A DNA stretch of 64,000 nt, taken from the NCBI GenBank assembly GCA_963575645.1, contig OY754465.1, forward strand, positions 36,777,501-36,841,500, written 5' to 3'. The position numbers were made by a program, and so were the translations under genes. This document shows positions 22,137 through 34,400 of this stretch, piece by piece. The stretch comes from Xanthostigma xanthostigma. Taxonomy: Eukaryota > Arthropoda > Insecta > Raphidioptera > Raphidiidae. Numbering within the stretch: the first letter of the stretch is position 1; every line of letters starts with the position of its first letter. The notes under the pieces were generated by a model. The model made no database searches. It saw only the letters and a list, made by a program, of their open reading frames with translations, and was not told the DNA's origin.

Positions 22137-22139
22137 TAT

Positions 22140-23130
22140 CTCTGTATCTCTGTAGTAAAATGACTCTTTTTAACGTTAGTGCGTAAAGTAAAACAATAAT
22201 AATGAGATTTTACAAATTCGATAGTTATACCGATTTCTGTCAGTTACTATTTAAATCCATATGAGCGACAGAGAAGCAAAGTAGGCTTTGTCTTCGTAAA
22301 CAATACAAATTTACAATATGGTCGCACTTTCAGATATATAAATATATACATATATAGGTACTTATTATAAGGTGAAAATCAGCTATTTTATAGGACGCGC
22401 AAAAACTACTATACATATCACTTCGTAGTTATTTTATGATATGACTAACTTGATATTTGACACAATTTTCTATAAAATAGCTGCATTTCATATGTGCCTG
22501 TGTAATAGCCATTGTAAAATAATCCTCTTTTGCACTAGTGCGTAAAGTAACATAAAAGTAATGCTATTTTACCAATTTAAATCTATATGAACAATAAAGA
22601 CAAGTATAGTAGACCTAAGTTGCTGAGCACGTTCTAAGTAAAAAAAAGTATAGTATAGACATTGCCATCGTAAACAATCCGCATAACGCAAATTCCAGTT
22701 AATATCAACAAAACTCATGACTATGTTGCGTCTTAAATTGTCATAAATAGTACAGATATACTTATTATGATTAGAAAATGAGCTATTTTATAGGAGGCTC
22801 GTTAATTAATATGTATCCGGTTCGGATATTTTGACTCGGGTGACTGTTAAAACTCGCTAATATAATGTCACCTTTACGAACGAGATGCATAAACTACTAT
22901 TGCGAGAACGTTTATGAAATTTGAAAATGTAAATACTTATACGTCTCTAAATGCATTTTACAATTCTAAACCAATTATTTAAGAGAGCCAATATTAAATG
23001 TTAAATATAACATGCTAGATTTTTAAGCAACTTAAAACATGAAAAATAAGTTGAATACTGGGCATAAGTCCTGTACTGGTGCAAATAAACACTGAGCTAT
23101 TTATGTTTTAATATTTTTTATTTGCTGAAA
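22140..23130. repeat. Diverged dispersed repeats
   Basis: Blocks such as AGTGCGTAAAGTAAAA, GCTATTTTATAGGA and GTGACTGTTAAAACTCGCT occur here two or more times and again at 42480-42800 and 46990-47180, in varied order and orientation. The boundaries are unclear. Confidence 0.5.
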
Positions 23131-23274
23131 GGAGTTAGAAACAGATCTTTTTGTTAATTCACCGTTATAATCCTCAACTGTTTATAAAAATGGTCATGTG
23201 GTGGCTAAAATGATAACATTTTTCATTTATCAAATTGTTGAAACTCTGATAAGTAAATTTTTTACCATTTCTTT

Positions 23275-23758
23275 TTGATAACGAATTATTTGTTTGAGGA
23301 TTTAATGATATTTGCTAAGGAAAAACCCTTTGTTCAATGCAAACAGGGGCGCCGCACCATTTGTGCTAAGCGAGGCAGAAAGGAACGTTTGCCCCCTTCT
23401 GGAACACAATCGAAAGGTATCTGTTATGAAATAATATACTGGTGTGTTGACGCAAAAAGTAGAGGCCTCACTAGCCGTATAAAATCATCTCATCTAGAAA
23501 AAAAAAACTACATCAGAATCGTCCGTCAAAAATGATTGTTTTTCAGTATTTTATTTAAAGTAAAATTTCTGGTCGCGCTATACCAATTCCACAGTAAATC
23601 ACTGTTTTTCTATCTGTTCTTTTTTTCTATATCTACTATCAAACTGTGTTGTTGATTGTAAAGATACAGCAACTAAAAATCCAGAATTACACCGTTTTCC
23701 TGGATTTTCTTATGAATTAGAGACGAAAAAAATGGACTGCAGCAGTACGTCGTCAAGG
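23275..23758 (+). pseudogene. Possible FLYWCH-like and THAP-like zinc-finger fragments
   Basis: The frame 23275-23535 encodes 86 residues with IIYWCVDAKSRG and SRIKSSH, recalling a FLYWCH finger (W.C ... C.AR ... H) whose second cysteine is absent. About 120 bases later, another frame reads CVVDCKDTATKNPELHRFP, resembling the start of a THAP domain (C-x3-C then H-x-F-P), and runs to a potential donor GTAGGT at 23759. Both finger types are common in transposon-derived proteins. No complete model can be built. Confidence 0.28.
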
Positions 23759-23759
23759 G

Positions 23760-24285
23760 TAGGTAATTAAATTTTATTTTACGTCTGTAATCATTACTAA
23801 ATACATGAAAAATATCATAATTGTTATTTTGTTAACAAAAATAAGTTTTTAAAATTTTTTTATATAAAAAATGTGTATCATTTATGTAGTTTTTTTACTG
23901 ACATTGTGCGTAAATATTTTTTTATGGTTAAGAATAAAGCTGGTTTCCATGACTTGTTTGTAAGTTTTGAGTGAACTAGATTTTAAAAAATCAAACACGT
24001 GATGGCGCAAAGATCGCATGTCAAAGATACTTTCCTAGCGTATAATGGTATAATACGGCTCGTGTAACTGTTACGATATTAATTCTTCGATAAAGATAAT
24101 ACTTAACAACTAAACTTAAAAATTTGAACCGATTCGAACTTTTTAAAAAAAATAACCGATTTATTTTTAAAATCTGTTTTGAGAAAAAAATTCAAAATCA
24201 ACGTTGGTTAAGTCAAATTGTTTATAATATGAAAATTTCGAGGCTTGTAATTCTTGAATTACTTGTATGCTTCAGTTTTTTACCC
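23760..24285. other. AT-rich non-coding stretch
   Basis: Nothing is recognised. Confidence 0.4.
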
Positions 24286-24287
24286 GA

Positions 24288-24400
24288 CTGCGGCGAAGCC
24301 AAAAGGAAGGATTATGAGTTTAGCAGTTTATGTATGTTTGTATTTACGGATGTTCCACCGTAGCGCCTAAACTATTCATTCGATTTTGATAAATAGTCTA
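24288..24400 (+). repeat. Fragment of a dispersed insect repeat
   Basis: It begins ACCCGACTGCGGCGAAGCC and AAAAGGAAGGATTATG, followed by an ATGTATGTTTGT run, a recurrent insect repeat signature. It ends where the next foldback begins. Confidence 0.45.
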
Positions 24401-24888
24401 AGAGCCGAACCTAAATCGACCTTCACCGAGCTGATAATAGAATGAAACATATTTTATCATGAATTTAGTATATTAGAAAATATATTAAAAATGGGTTTGC
24501 TAAAAATCCTGGACAGACTATTTTTAATTATTAAAAAAAATGATTTTTTATTAAATGTTGCAACATCAAGATAAAAGGAAAATTTTGTCCTGACTTGAAG
24601 TATAAAACGTATAGAATGTGCAGCCGTTGGGTTGTTTATTATTTACCTGGGCGAACTACTGGGTTGTCAGGTATAAACAGATATGTCGATGCAAGTTACT
24701 TTCACTTGATTGGATAAGCGCTGTTTTATTGCGAACACGTTGATATAGGGTTGTCTTCGTAAAATTCGGTCCTATTAGAGGTTTGCGAATTTTAAAGATT
24801 TTAATTTTGACGCGCGTGGAAGTGTGTGATAGAGAGATCCGAGGTAAGTAACTGTGTAATAATAAAGGACCCAACATCGTAGTTGCTT

Positions 24889-24915
24889 GATAGATAGATA
24901 GATAGATAGATAGAT
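24889..24915 (+). repeat. (GATA)n microsatellite
   Basis: Almost seven uninterrupted GATA units. Confidence 0.98.
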
Positions 24916-25379
24916 ATTTATTGGTCACTGTAGACATTAACAAGTATGTATGTGACAAGTCAAAAAGTAATATTAACAATAATTATAAAATTCATTCAAA
25001 TTATAAAAGCAATTTATAGTCAAGAAATGTTTTAATGTGCGTTTAAAATGATTGTAATTACTGTCCCGGATCGATGCAGGCAGCTGAATATTAGAAAGTT
25101 TACATACCGAGCACTTTTCAATCGACATACCTGTTTATACCTGACAACCCAGTAGTTTGCCCAGGTAAATAATAGACAACTCAACGGCTGCATATTCTAT
25201 ACGTTTTATACTTCAAGTCAGGACAAAATTTTCTTATTATGTTGATGTTGCAACATTTAATAAAAATCATTTTTTTTAAATAATTAAAAATAGTCTGTCC
25301 AGGATTTTTTTAGCAAACTCATTTTTAATATGTTTTCTAATATACTGAATTCATGATAAAATATGTTTCATTCTATTAT

Positions 25380-26779
25380 AGGCCAAGCTGTAGAGCATTT
25401 TTGCATGACATAAAGACTAGTAGCAAACCGATTGTGCGATGATATAAAAGATAATAAGCAGACGAATAGGTATGTGTTTTTCACTCGAGTTTCTGGTCCA
25501 TTTGTTAGTTATCAACAGTTTATTGCAAAAAGAACGCGATTTTTGTCTTTTTTTGCTTGTAACTTTGAAACTAATGGAGCAATCGGAATGCCCCAATGAA
25601 ATGGTTTGTAGAGAATTGAAATATCTACAGAATGAGAGGTTGAATGTCTTAATCGGATAATTAGGTCCAGAAAAATTTAGGAAAAACCAGAAAATCAGGC
25701 GTTTTTTCGAAAATTCATAGCTCCGTCATTTTTTGAGCTGGAGCGCTAAAATTTTGAGAGAAAGTAGGGATTATAATGTTCTTTATATGTGCCAAAGGTG
25801 GGTGCTGTCGGATTATTAGTTTTCGCGAAATCGCGATTGAAAGTTTGCAGTGCGCTTTTTTCCGGCAGGCCTGTATGCGTTACCGTAAGTCCGATAATAA
25901 TTTCAAAAAAAGTTTTGAAAAGTTGCACTACAAAACGTAGATTTCAGTTTTTCGATCAGATGCTTGGAAGCATGCTAAAAACACTCGTAAAGTTCGCAAA
26001 AAACGGCCGAGCGCGTGCTCGCAGACGAGTGGTGGTGGAAGGAGCAGCGGCGGAGAAGCGTATATATAGTAATAGCGCGCGCGGCGCGCACGTTATTTAT
26101 ATTCCCCCACCACTCGATTGAGAGGGCGCGCTCGGCCGTTTTTCACGAACTTTACGAGTGTTTTTAGCATGCTTCCAGGCATCTGATTAAAAAACTGAAA
26201 TCTACGTTTTGTAGTGCACGATATCAACTTTTCAAAACTTTTTTTGAAATTATTATCGGACTTACGGTAACGCATACAGGCCTGCCGAAAAAAAGCGCAC
26301 TGCAAACTTTCAATCACGATTTCGTGAAAACTAATAATCCGACAGCACCCACCTTTGGCACATATAAAGAACATTATAATCCCTACTTTCTCTCAAAATT
26401 TTAGCGCTCCAGCTCAAAAAATGACGGAGCTATGAATTTTCGAAAAAACGGCTGATTTTCTGGTTTTTCCTAAATTTTTCTGGACCTAATTATCCGATTA
26501 AGACATTTGACCTCTCATTCTGTAGATATTTCAATTCTCTACAAACCATTTCATTGGGGCATTCCGATTGCTCCATTAGTTTCAAAGTTACAAGCAAAAA
26601 AAGTCAAAAATCGCGTTTTTTTTGCAATAAACTGTTGATAACTAACTAATGGACCGGAAACTCGAGTGAAAAACATATACCTATTCATCTGCTTATTATC
26701 TTTTATATCATCGCACAATCGGTTTGCTACTAGTCTTTATGTCACGAGACCGCTGTTTTAAATCTCTATAGCTTGGCCT
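25380..26779. mobile_element. 1.4-kb foldback element, copy 1 (nested)
   Basis: The arms of about 650 bp start AGGCCAAGCTGTAGAG and end with an imperfect inverse, CTCTATAGCTTGGCCT. It lies between duplicated ATTAT (25375-25379 and 26780-26784) inside the right arm of the outer foldback. The opposite arm keeps the unduplicated site. The centre is GC-rich (GCGCGCGCGGCGCGCACG) in strong contrast to the arms. Reading frames through it are translated arms and differ from copy to copy by indels. Confidence 0.92.
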
Positions 26780-26926
26780 ATTATCAGCTCGGTGAAGGTC
26801 GATTTAGGTTCGACTTTTCTACTAAAATAAGGTGTCAATCGATTCGTTATCATGGCCCGGGTAACATAGGCCACATTTATTTTCGAATTTTGGTCCCAGG
26901 GGTGAGCAAATTGAAAATAAATAAAA

Positions 26927-27496
26927 AATAAGTTCAAAAACTTAAACCCAACGACTGAAAAGTATGAAACAAGAAAATATTCTCATCAGAGGATAGCCGT
27001 GGTCGTTTGCAATCTCATATATATCAAGTCCCTCTAGATCAGGTCTGGGCAAATGGCGGCCCGCGGGCCGGATCCGGCCCGCAGTAGAATTTTCTCCGGC
27101 CCGCGAAGCATTTTATAAATGATTATTAAAAGCAAAAATATTACTGTTTGCCAATATAAATTGGCGCATAAAAAATATTTTAGAAAAATAGTAAATAATG
27201 CTTAAAAACTTGAAATTGTTGTTTAAAAAAATCTGTACTTAAAATTAAAAAAAGAAATTGTTTGGCCCACGGTCAAATTTTCATCCACAATGTGGCCCGA
27301 CGATCAAAAGATTTGCCCACCTCTGCTCTAGATGTATAAACGTGATACACTTTGCCCTAGAGCTTATGATCGCTTACTACTGTTAAAATTTAATGTTTTG
27401 TTAGGGCAGGTGGTATATGACCATGGCTATCCTCAGATGAGAATGTCTTCTTGTTTCATACATTTCAGTAGTCGGGTTTTAGTTTTTGAACTTATT
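26927..27496. repeat. Foldback interrupted by a hAT element
   Basis: AATAAGTTCAAAAACT and AGGATAGCC on the left are answered by GGCTATCCTCAGATGAGAAT and AGTTTTTGAACTTATT on the right. The hAT element at 27040 sits in the loop region. Confidence 0.85.
27040..27325. mobile_element. Short hAT MITE with perfect target duplication
   Basis: The ends CAGGTCTGGGCAAA and TTTGCCCACCTCTG are inverted with two mismatches. The 8-bp duplication CTCTAGAT is exact on both sides (27032-27039 and 27326-27333). GC-rich GGCCCGCGGGCC motifs near the left end are typical of a widespread animal hAT MITE group. Confidence 0.92.
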
Positions 27497-27499
27497 TTT

Positions 27500-30400
27500 T
27501 TTTCAGATGTATAATAATGCTAATAGCATGTAAAATGTTATACGAATTACGTGTAGTTTAAATTACTCTCACCAGATGTCGTATCGTTTTATATCAAATC
27601 CTTATATAGTAAAACAGAAATTAAAACATGCAATTTATTTTTGTCTCCCTTCCCGAACAATTTTTTAGGGGCGCACCTGAATCTAAATGTTGTTTTTTAG
27701 TTTATATAATTAAATAGGTGTATTTATTTAATATAATGTGTACCTATGCGTCTAAGTTTAAACTGGCAGTTTATTTTTAACTTGGAAGTATTATTTTTAA
27801 CAGCGTTGTTTGTGTATTTAGTATTTAATTGAGACTATGTTCTGGCAGTTACAATATCTGTGGCCTGTGCTAAATTCGCGCAAAAATAATTATACAGGTC
27901 TAAAGACGTCTCATTTTTACAGTAGAATAAATTCTACTTTAAAATCATTTAAAAACGCTGGGAAATATTTAAGCCATATAAATAATAGTGTTTCCGTCTC
28001 GTCTCGATTAAAAATGGCCATTTTCGTTCACGTCTCGTATTTCGAGACGAGAAATTTGACAACGCTCGAATATAGTTACTTTCTAAAGGGTGCGTTTTTC
28101 ATTTCGATAGCGAGATTTAAAAAAAAAAACAATATCCCATCTCAAATCCTTTCTCTTCGCCTAAAAATGGTTACAGCTCTCTCACGGCAAATTTTTAAAG
28201 CTAAAGGGTTTGGGCGAAGGCCAATCGAAGGACCAAGTACGCACTGCAGGTACCACAGGCGAATTTTTTGGAAAAAAGTTTTGGCTATACGTGTTTATAA
28301 TTAATTTAAAAAATCGTAAGTTTTTTGTTTTTAATTTTTCGTCTGTAGAATCCGTAACGTCATTCTTGATCCATCAGTTGGCACTTACCCGAACCCTTTA
28401 ACTTCGAAAATAGCGTCGAGTGAGCTTTTTAGATGAGGGAAAAGTATTTGAGATGACGAGTTCAGAGGATATTTAGTTTGTAGAATCTGGTACGATTTGC
28501 AGACAAGCTGTGCGCCACACATCTACTTGGTATATTTCAAAATTCCTCACCGTTTTTGTCAAATATGACATCTACTTGGGCCTCTCCTCGTAGTCTTTTG
28601 ACAATCCTGCCACTCTGTGCTTGCGCCATTAATTTTACGCATTTCTTGTGTTAGGCAATGGACGTTTACCGTGTATTTTTGAATTTGACGTTTTGAATTG
28701 TATTTTTCTTATTTTTAGTTCGTCATTAAGCTGTCAGTAAGTTTCATTAAGCTCAACAGTGCTGTAAAAAATATTTATTTTGCTTCGATAATTTTATCTC
28801 TTTTATCTTGACAATACGCTTCAGATCGTTTGTGTCAAATCGATTTATGTTTTGGAAAAAAGTGTGTTTTGATATTTACGTAATTTCAAAATTAAACGAT
28901 AAATTATAAAGAAAAAAATCAGTTTTATTCGCGACGATTATACAGACGGCGTGCTTTTGAAAGCCAGAAAGTGTGTTAAAAAAATATATAAATAAACGTG
29001 AAACGGGATGCGATTGCATTATTTTAGTTGGTTTTAAATCGATTCGGCAATTTCAGTTGAGAACAGTAAATTGACAGGGGCCGCCGGGACTTCGGGAAAA
29101 TTCCCGGTGCTCGCTCATCAATTTTTTTAAGGACCGCCAGGAATCGAAAACATTTTTGATGGACCGTTGAGCTAATTTTTTATATTTAGAAATATGTTAT
29201 TGATATTTAGAAAGAAATAAATAAATAGCTGTTTTATTATGGAATTTTCTTTACGTTTTCATTACAGTTGTGCTTATTATACTAGTTTATCAATGTACGA
29301 CAAAAAATAACAATTTTCGCAACTTTTTCAGAAAATCGTGTTTTTTTGAAAGCCTTTATCTCAATCACTATTTAGGATTACATGGCTGGTTTTAAGCTCA
29401 TTATGTAACAAATTGATTCTAGTTTAAATTTGATACGAATATTTTTTATTTTTGTAAAGCCAACCGTTCAGAAAATATCTTGAAAGGACATGGAAAAGTT
29501 AACTTTTTTTTGTTTTTTCGATACCAAATGAGATTTTAGAGTACAGGTTCTACACTAACATCATATAAAAAAATTAAAACTACCCGACCTTTTGCACATC
29601 AGGGCCCTATTTTTGAAAGGTTATACTATAGACTATTAACCCAACTTATGGATTTTTTCTTTAAAGTCAGAGGAGCAAACTTTTTCCAAAAATACGTTTT
29701 TTGAATTCGAGAACAAGAAAACATTGCACAATTTTGAAACGTGAATTTTAACCTAAATTAGTACCAGTCCCCACTTGTGGAGTGGTAAAATGAGAGTCAA
29801 ATAGCCTATTGTTTTCCAACAAACTGATTTGTTAGTGAAATTTGTATCGAATGTGCGCTCTATATTCCAATCAAAACATTAGATTTAAAGTATAGTAAAT
29901 ACACTTTTGTATAACAAACGCAATGTTATCAAATTGAAAAGTGTCAACATTTTTTACAACCCCCGATCCGCGGGCCAGCTACAGTTTGCGAAAAGTTTTT
30001 ATCCGGCCCGTGAGATCTTTAGAAGAAAGTATAAATAAATATTTTTTGATGTAATTCGTCTAGTTTAAAATATTAAACGCACATAGCAACCTGTAAGTTC
30101 TTAAATTTGTACTAATGTGTTAAAACTAACATCCATTAAAGCATCTTTCACTTCAAATGTTCCCAGTCATGGACAACTATTTTTGTTGCGCAATATATTC
30201 TTATTCTCGCTTATGAAGGGTGGAGGTAAGGAGAACAATCTTATATGGGAGATAAGTCCATCAAAATGCAGTAAATAACAGTTCAAAAATCGTCCGGAAT
30301 GGCGCTAGCGCTGCAACCGTGTATAAAATGAATTTAGCAGTTGTTTACGCTCCATGACAGTTATAAACGAATTGAAATGCGCTGAGTTGGAAAAAATAGT

Positions 30401-32080
30401 ATTTGTATCTCTGGTATTTGTAGTGATTAGAGTCGTTTATAACACTGCTGTGAGAATTTTTTAATATGTAAAATAACTTTTTACAAAATATTTATTCAAT
30501 TAACGTTTTTAAACTTATATAATTTTTTTAATAAATTAAAAAGCAACATTTTTTTGTTTATATAAATTTACAGACACCAGCAAGATTAGAAAATTGAAAA
30601 ATGTCTTTAGGCATACAATTGAAAGCAACCGATTATATTTGTCACTTTCATTAATCTATTTATTAAAAACAAATTGTATAACTTATCTGACGTTTGTTCA
30701 TGTCGGTTTAATCGTTTATTTATTAATAAATGCATAATAGCACGTTTAAAAATGACATTTAAATCAAAAATTAATTTGATATCATATTGTTTTCTTATTT
30801 CTTATGTTTTATTTTCAAAAAGTGCGCCATAATAAGCGAAAATTCTTCTTTCTTCGTTTACTTTTCTATCCTACTCTAATCATATTTACCCTCTATTCTA
30901 TGCTCCATACGCTTGCTTTAAAATATCCTCCATACTTTAAAATTCACCCTTTTGCGACAGTGGCGGTCCCCTAATTTAACGCTTTTTAACGGACACTTTT
31001 TCGTCCACGAAGATGGTTCTCATTAGCCTCTACCCTCCATATTCTAGCTATGTGTACTAGTGGTCGCCAAGTGGTGGCAATTCGACCGTAATTCATTAAA
31101 TTTTGAACAGTATTGGGATGTATTTCTCTTGAATCGATTTTACCTATGTTAATTCGTACACCTCGCGATGAAACATTAAAACGAAGAGATCAATGTATGT
31201 TTCATCACAATGTGTGCGAATTAACACACTCAAATGGGTACGATAGTCTTTTTTTCTTCCCGTATTTATATATGATGATCAAAGAATATCTATTGTTGTA
31301 ATTTGTAGTAACTGAGTGAGTGGTAGCAGGGTTTAAAAATTAATGATAATAGCAAATATTTCTTTAATAATTTAAATATTTAATAATTATTTGGTTTTTA
31401 AAGCAAAATGGCATCGAACAACAATATAAAAAGAAACGTTGATTCCGAAAACAGCAGAAATGCTAACAATATCTTTGCAGCACCAGATTCATAATTTATT
31501 ACGTTTGTATATATTTATTTTATTTTTTCTTTATTAATAGTTGTTTTTTCCAATTTCTTGTAATTTATCGAAAACAATAAGAGAAGTAAATGTAGTAATT
31601 CTTTTCTTTTTTTGATTTATTTCATATTTGCAGACTAAAAAATTGCAGGTCACAAGAAGGACCGTCAATTAACTATAACTACTACGGCCGACGGAAAAAA
31701 CGTAAAATATATTCTGGCGCCTGTTATAAGAAAGGCTGCCCACCCTTGGTGTAGATAACTGTGTTTACACTAAAAAGTGTACTTTAGGTATACATATATC
31801 ATGGTTACACTTTTGTATAATAAACGCAATAGTGTCAAAAGTATCAACACTTTTTACACTGGAGTACATCTATTATTAATTATTAAACGCAATGACCTTA
31901 GTAATTATAGTCGAGCATTAATTGTTATTCACAGTCTGTCTCTAATCTTTATATCTAATGTATATATTATTATTTATTAGTGCAATGTATATAAGCTTAA
32001 ATTTGTTTTTTTGGATAAAATAAAACAAATAATATTCGTGTTTCGTATTGTTGACTAACTTGTGGACCACGTGGTCGATC
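27500..32080. other. Long stretch without a recognised gene
   Basis: A 155-codon frame at 27837-28304 has no family resemblance and AT-driven composition. Near 29960-30015 GGGCCAGC and CCGGCCCGTGAGATC look like a decayed hAT end. A 28-codon frame at 31408-31494 (MASNNNIKRNVDSENSRNAN at its start) follows an acceptor-like TTTTTAAAG but has no partner exon. Confidence 0.4.
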
Positions 32081-32083
32081 CTT

Positions 32084-32377
32084 AATCCCTATATTATTAA
32101 ACGAGCTAATCTTGTACCTATGTACCTATGTCCCTAAATATTTTCTCGAAAACGGCCCTAACGATTTGGATGAAATTTACTGAAAAGGGATTTTGGGGGG
32201 CAAAAAATCGTTTTAGCTAGGTCTCATCTCTCGAAAAAATCGTTTTCTTACAAATTTTATCATTATAAAAATCAATTTTTTGACGTATGAAAATACTTAA
32301 ATATTGTAAGTAGGTTTTGGAATTTTATACAATGAAACAATTGTTTTCAAAATAGCTCGTTTAATAATATAGGGATT
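32084..32377. mobile_element. MITE with 25-bp perfect terminal inverted repeats
   Basis: AATCCCTATATTATTAAACG plus five more bases (32084-32108) is exactly inverted at 32353-32377. The interior is AT-rich and non-coding. The superfamily is uncertain. Confidence 0.85.
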
Positions 32378-32452
32378 ACTATCCAAGTGAGACTTAATTA
32401 AAATAAATACGTATTTGAAAGAAAGTTATAAACAATTATTATTATTGGGCTT

Positions 32453-33169
32453 TGACATGCTCACTCCTGACATCTGTACCTTCAGTCAATTTACCTGGGA
32501 AAAAAAACACAGCTACTGATGAGAACCGTAGGATACAGAGGAACAAGAGAAAAGAAGAACAAAAAATTTAATTTGGAAAATAAAGATTCAGTACATCAAA
32601 CATCAATGAAAATAATAATAAATTGTAACTAAAACTAATTTTTTAGTAAAATAATTACTTTGATTGTCGTTATGATCATCATCATAAACTTCATTATTAT
32701 CTTAGTTTTCAACAATAAGACTATCATCATTTTCTTTATTGCCTAATTCATACAATAATTGAATCCTATGGTTCTGATCAGTAGCTGTGTTTTTTTCCCA
32801 GACAAATTGACTGAAGGTATAGCATTTTCTTTCAAATCCTGGTTTTTTAGCAGTATCTGTAGATAAAAAAATTAATTATAGACAATAAATTATTATATTA
32901 AAACTCTATGAGGTTATATATAGTATAATAGTAACGTTACAGTTGTATACTTACTTGATAACATAAAATCATCTTTTTAAGCAAACGTTCATTGATTTTT
33001 TAAGTTCAGTTATTTTCAAAGCTTTTTATTTATTTCATTTTATAAGAATTTAAAAGTACGAATGCGGAATGGAGTACTGTTCACAGATGATAGATCGACT
33101 AAATGCAGTCACATTTTATTTTTTATGTTAGCCACCAGATGTCAGGAGTGAGCATGTCAAAGCCCAATA
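32453..33169. repeat. Foldback of about 717 bp
   Basis: TATTGGGCTTTGACATGCTC and its exact inverse GAGCATGTCAAAGCCCAATA mark the ends. Matching inner blocks include CTTCAGTCAATTT and AAATTGACTGAAG, and ACAGCTACTGAT and ATCAGTAGCTGT. The arms are unequal in length. Confidence 0.88.
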
Positions 33170-33238
33170 GGTGAGTAATTTTAATAAATAAATTTTTAAC
33201 TTAAATTTGAAGCGAAAGATGCAATATCATAGATCAAG

Positions 33239-33545
33239 ATGGCGGCGAATCAGTTTTACAAGTACCGGATTGCCATAAGGGCCGACAATCCTCTCCACAA
33301 AGGAGTCAAACTGTTTCAGCAATATTATCTTATTGCTCCACAAAAGGAAGCGAAGCTTCCCCAGAGAACCTACGGTTCTTATATGTTGATTACAACCGAG
33401 CGGGGCGCAGCCCCGCGAGGTAAGACTGTAACAAAGGTGGAGACGTAGGCTCCACAAAGGGAAGCGACAGAGAACCTACGGTTCTCAAAGTTTTGGCGAT
33501 ATCAGCATATCAGTATTTTATTTAACTTTCCGAGCAAAGCTCGGT
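33239..33545 (+). repeat. GC-richer segment with hairpins, part of a dispersed repeat
   Basis: It contains the hairpin GCGGGGC-GCA-GCCCCGC (33400-33416) and CCGAGC-AAA-GCTCGG (33530-33544). The first, with its flank ACCGAGCGGGGCGCAGCCCC, recurs on the opposite strand near 61155. A frame at 33239-33448 (MAANQFYKYRIAIRADNPL) is exon-like in composition but I do not recognise it. Confidence 0.5.
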
Positions 33546-34111
33546 CACCCAGGTACTCTTATATAAATCCGTCTGCGGCAACACGATATGTTATTCTGCA
33601 CTGGGCTTATTTTATTTATATATACGCACGCCTGGTGGTCAGTGGATGAAAACGGCAATGCAATGGTATTAGCTGTTATGTATGTCACATGGTCAGCTGT
33701 ATCGCCATTTTTATCGAAGAACGCAAAACGCGTTTAATAAAAAACTTTATAAAAAAAGTCCTTTTTTGAAGTCAAGTAAAAATGTTTAAGCCGGTTTTAA
33801 GAAATATAGGGTACCAGTCCGTAAACATTCTGAACAAAATGGTGTCGAATTTTTTCAGATAGGATAACTGCTAGAAAAGCTATGACTAAACAAGTATCGA
33901 AGAATCTCGTTAGAGATTCTTTTCTGTGCTAAATCCCGACGAATCTCTAACGTATTCTTATACATTGATTTTGCCTGTCTCCCATATAACGCCGTGTATA
34001 TGAGGCCAGTTTCCAAGTTTTATAGTTCTGTGACCACATGACTTTCATATCACCGATTTTTCGTATCACCCATATATACTTCTGTACCACAATAACAGCT
34101 TATACTGTGAG

Positions 34112-34400
34112 CGTCCCCGTGGCCGAGCGGTTACGACGTTATAGGCTAGTAATAACTAATAACAGGGTCTCGGGATTCCCGCCAGCATCATTGGAAAATT
34201 TTTTTTTCTACTCCATTTTATTTCCACTTGATATTTATATATAATCATATATTTTTATTTTTTTTAAATTTTAATTTTTTTTTTATGTTTTTAATTGTTT
34301 TTTTTAATTTTTAATTTATTTTCACAATTTTTTTCTCATATATTTTTATTTCTTTTTTAATTTTTAATTTTTTTTATTTTCTTGTTTTTTGAAAAATTCA
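34112..34400 (+). pseudogene. tRNA-like (serine-type) head with T-rich tail, SINE-like
   Basis: GTCCCCGTGGCCGAGCGGTT (34113-34132) matches the start of a serine tRNA including the A box TGGCCGAGCGG. The expected B-box region is altered (GGTCTCGGGATTCC) and no acceptor stem can pair, so it is not a working tRNA. A stretch of about 200 bases dominated by T runs follows. Confidence 0.45.

Larger units (their letters stand above)
24406..26812. repeat. Outer foldback element carrying a second foldback in its right arm
   Basis: The left arm is 24406-24691. The right arm runs 25121-25379 and resumes at 26780-26812. The ends CGAACCTAAATCGACC and GGTCGATTTAGGTTCG are exact inverses, and most of the arms match, for example ACCTGGGCGAACTACTGGG and its inverse. 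The spacer (24692-25120) carries a GATA microsatellite and no gene. Confidence 0.92.

Noticed and set aside
25746-26374. Open frames of 60-110 codons in the 1.4-kb foldback (also 55422-56007)
   Set aside because: They are translations of palindromic arms, mirrored on both strands, and differ between copies by indels.
27837-28304. 155-codon open frame on the plus strand
   Set aside because: No family resemblance, AT-driven composition, and no splice or poly-A context. It can arise by chance in such DNA.
33239-33448. Host exon starting MAANQFYKYRIAIRADNPL
   Set aside because: The composition is exon-like but no partner exon is found, and the right half contains a GC hairpin shared with another repeat, so it is kept only as a repeat segment.
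34112-34190. Functional serine tRNA
   Set aside because: The acceptor stem cannot pair and the T-arm/B box is altered.
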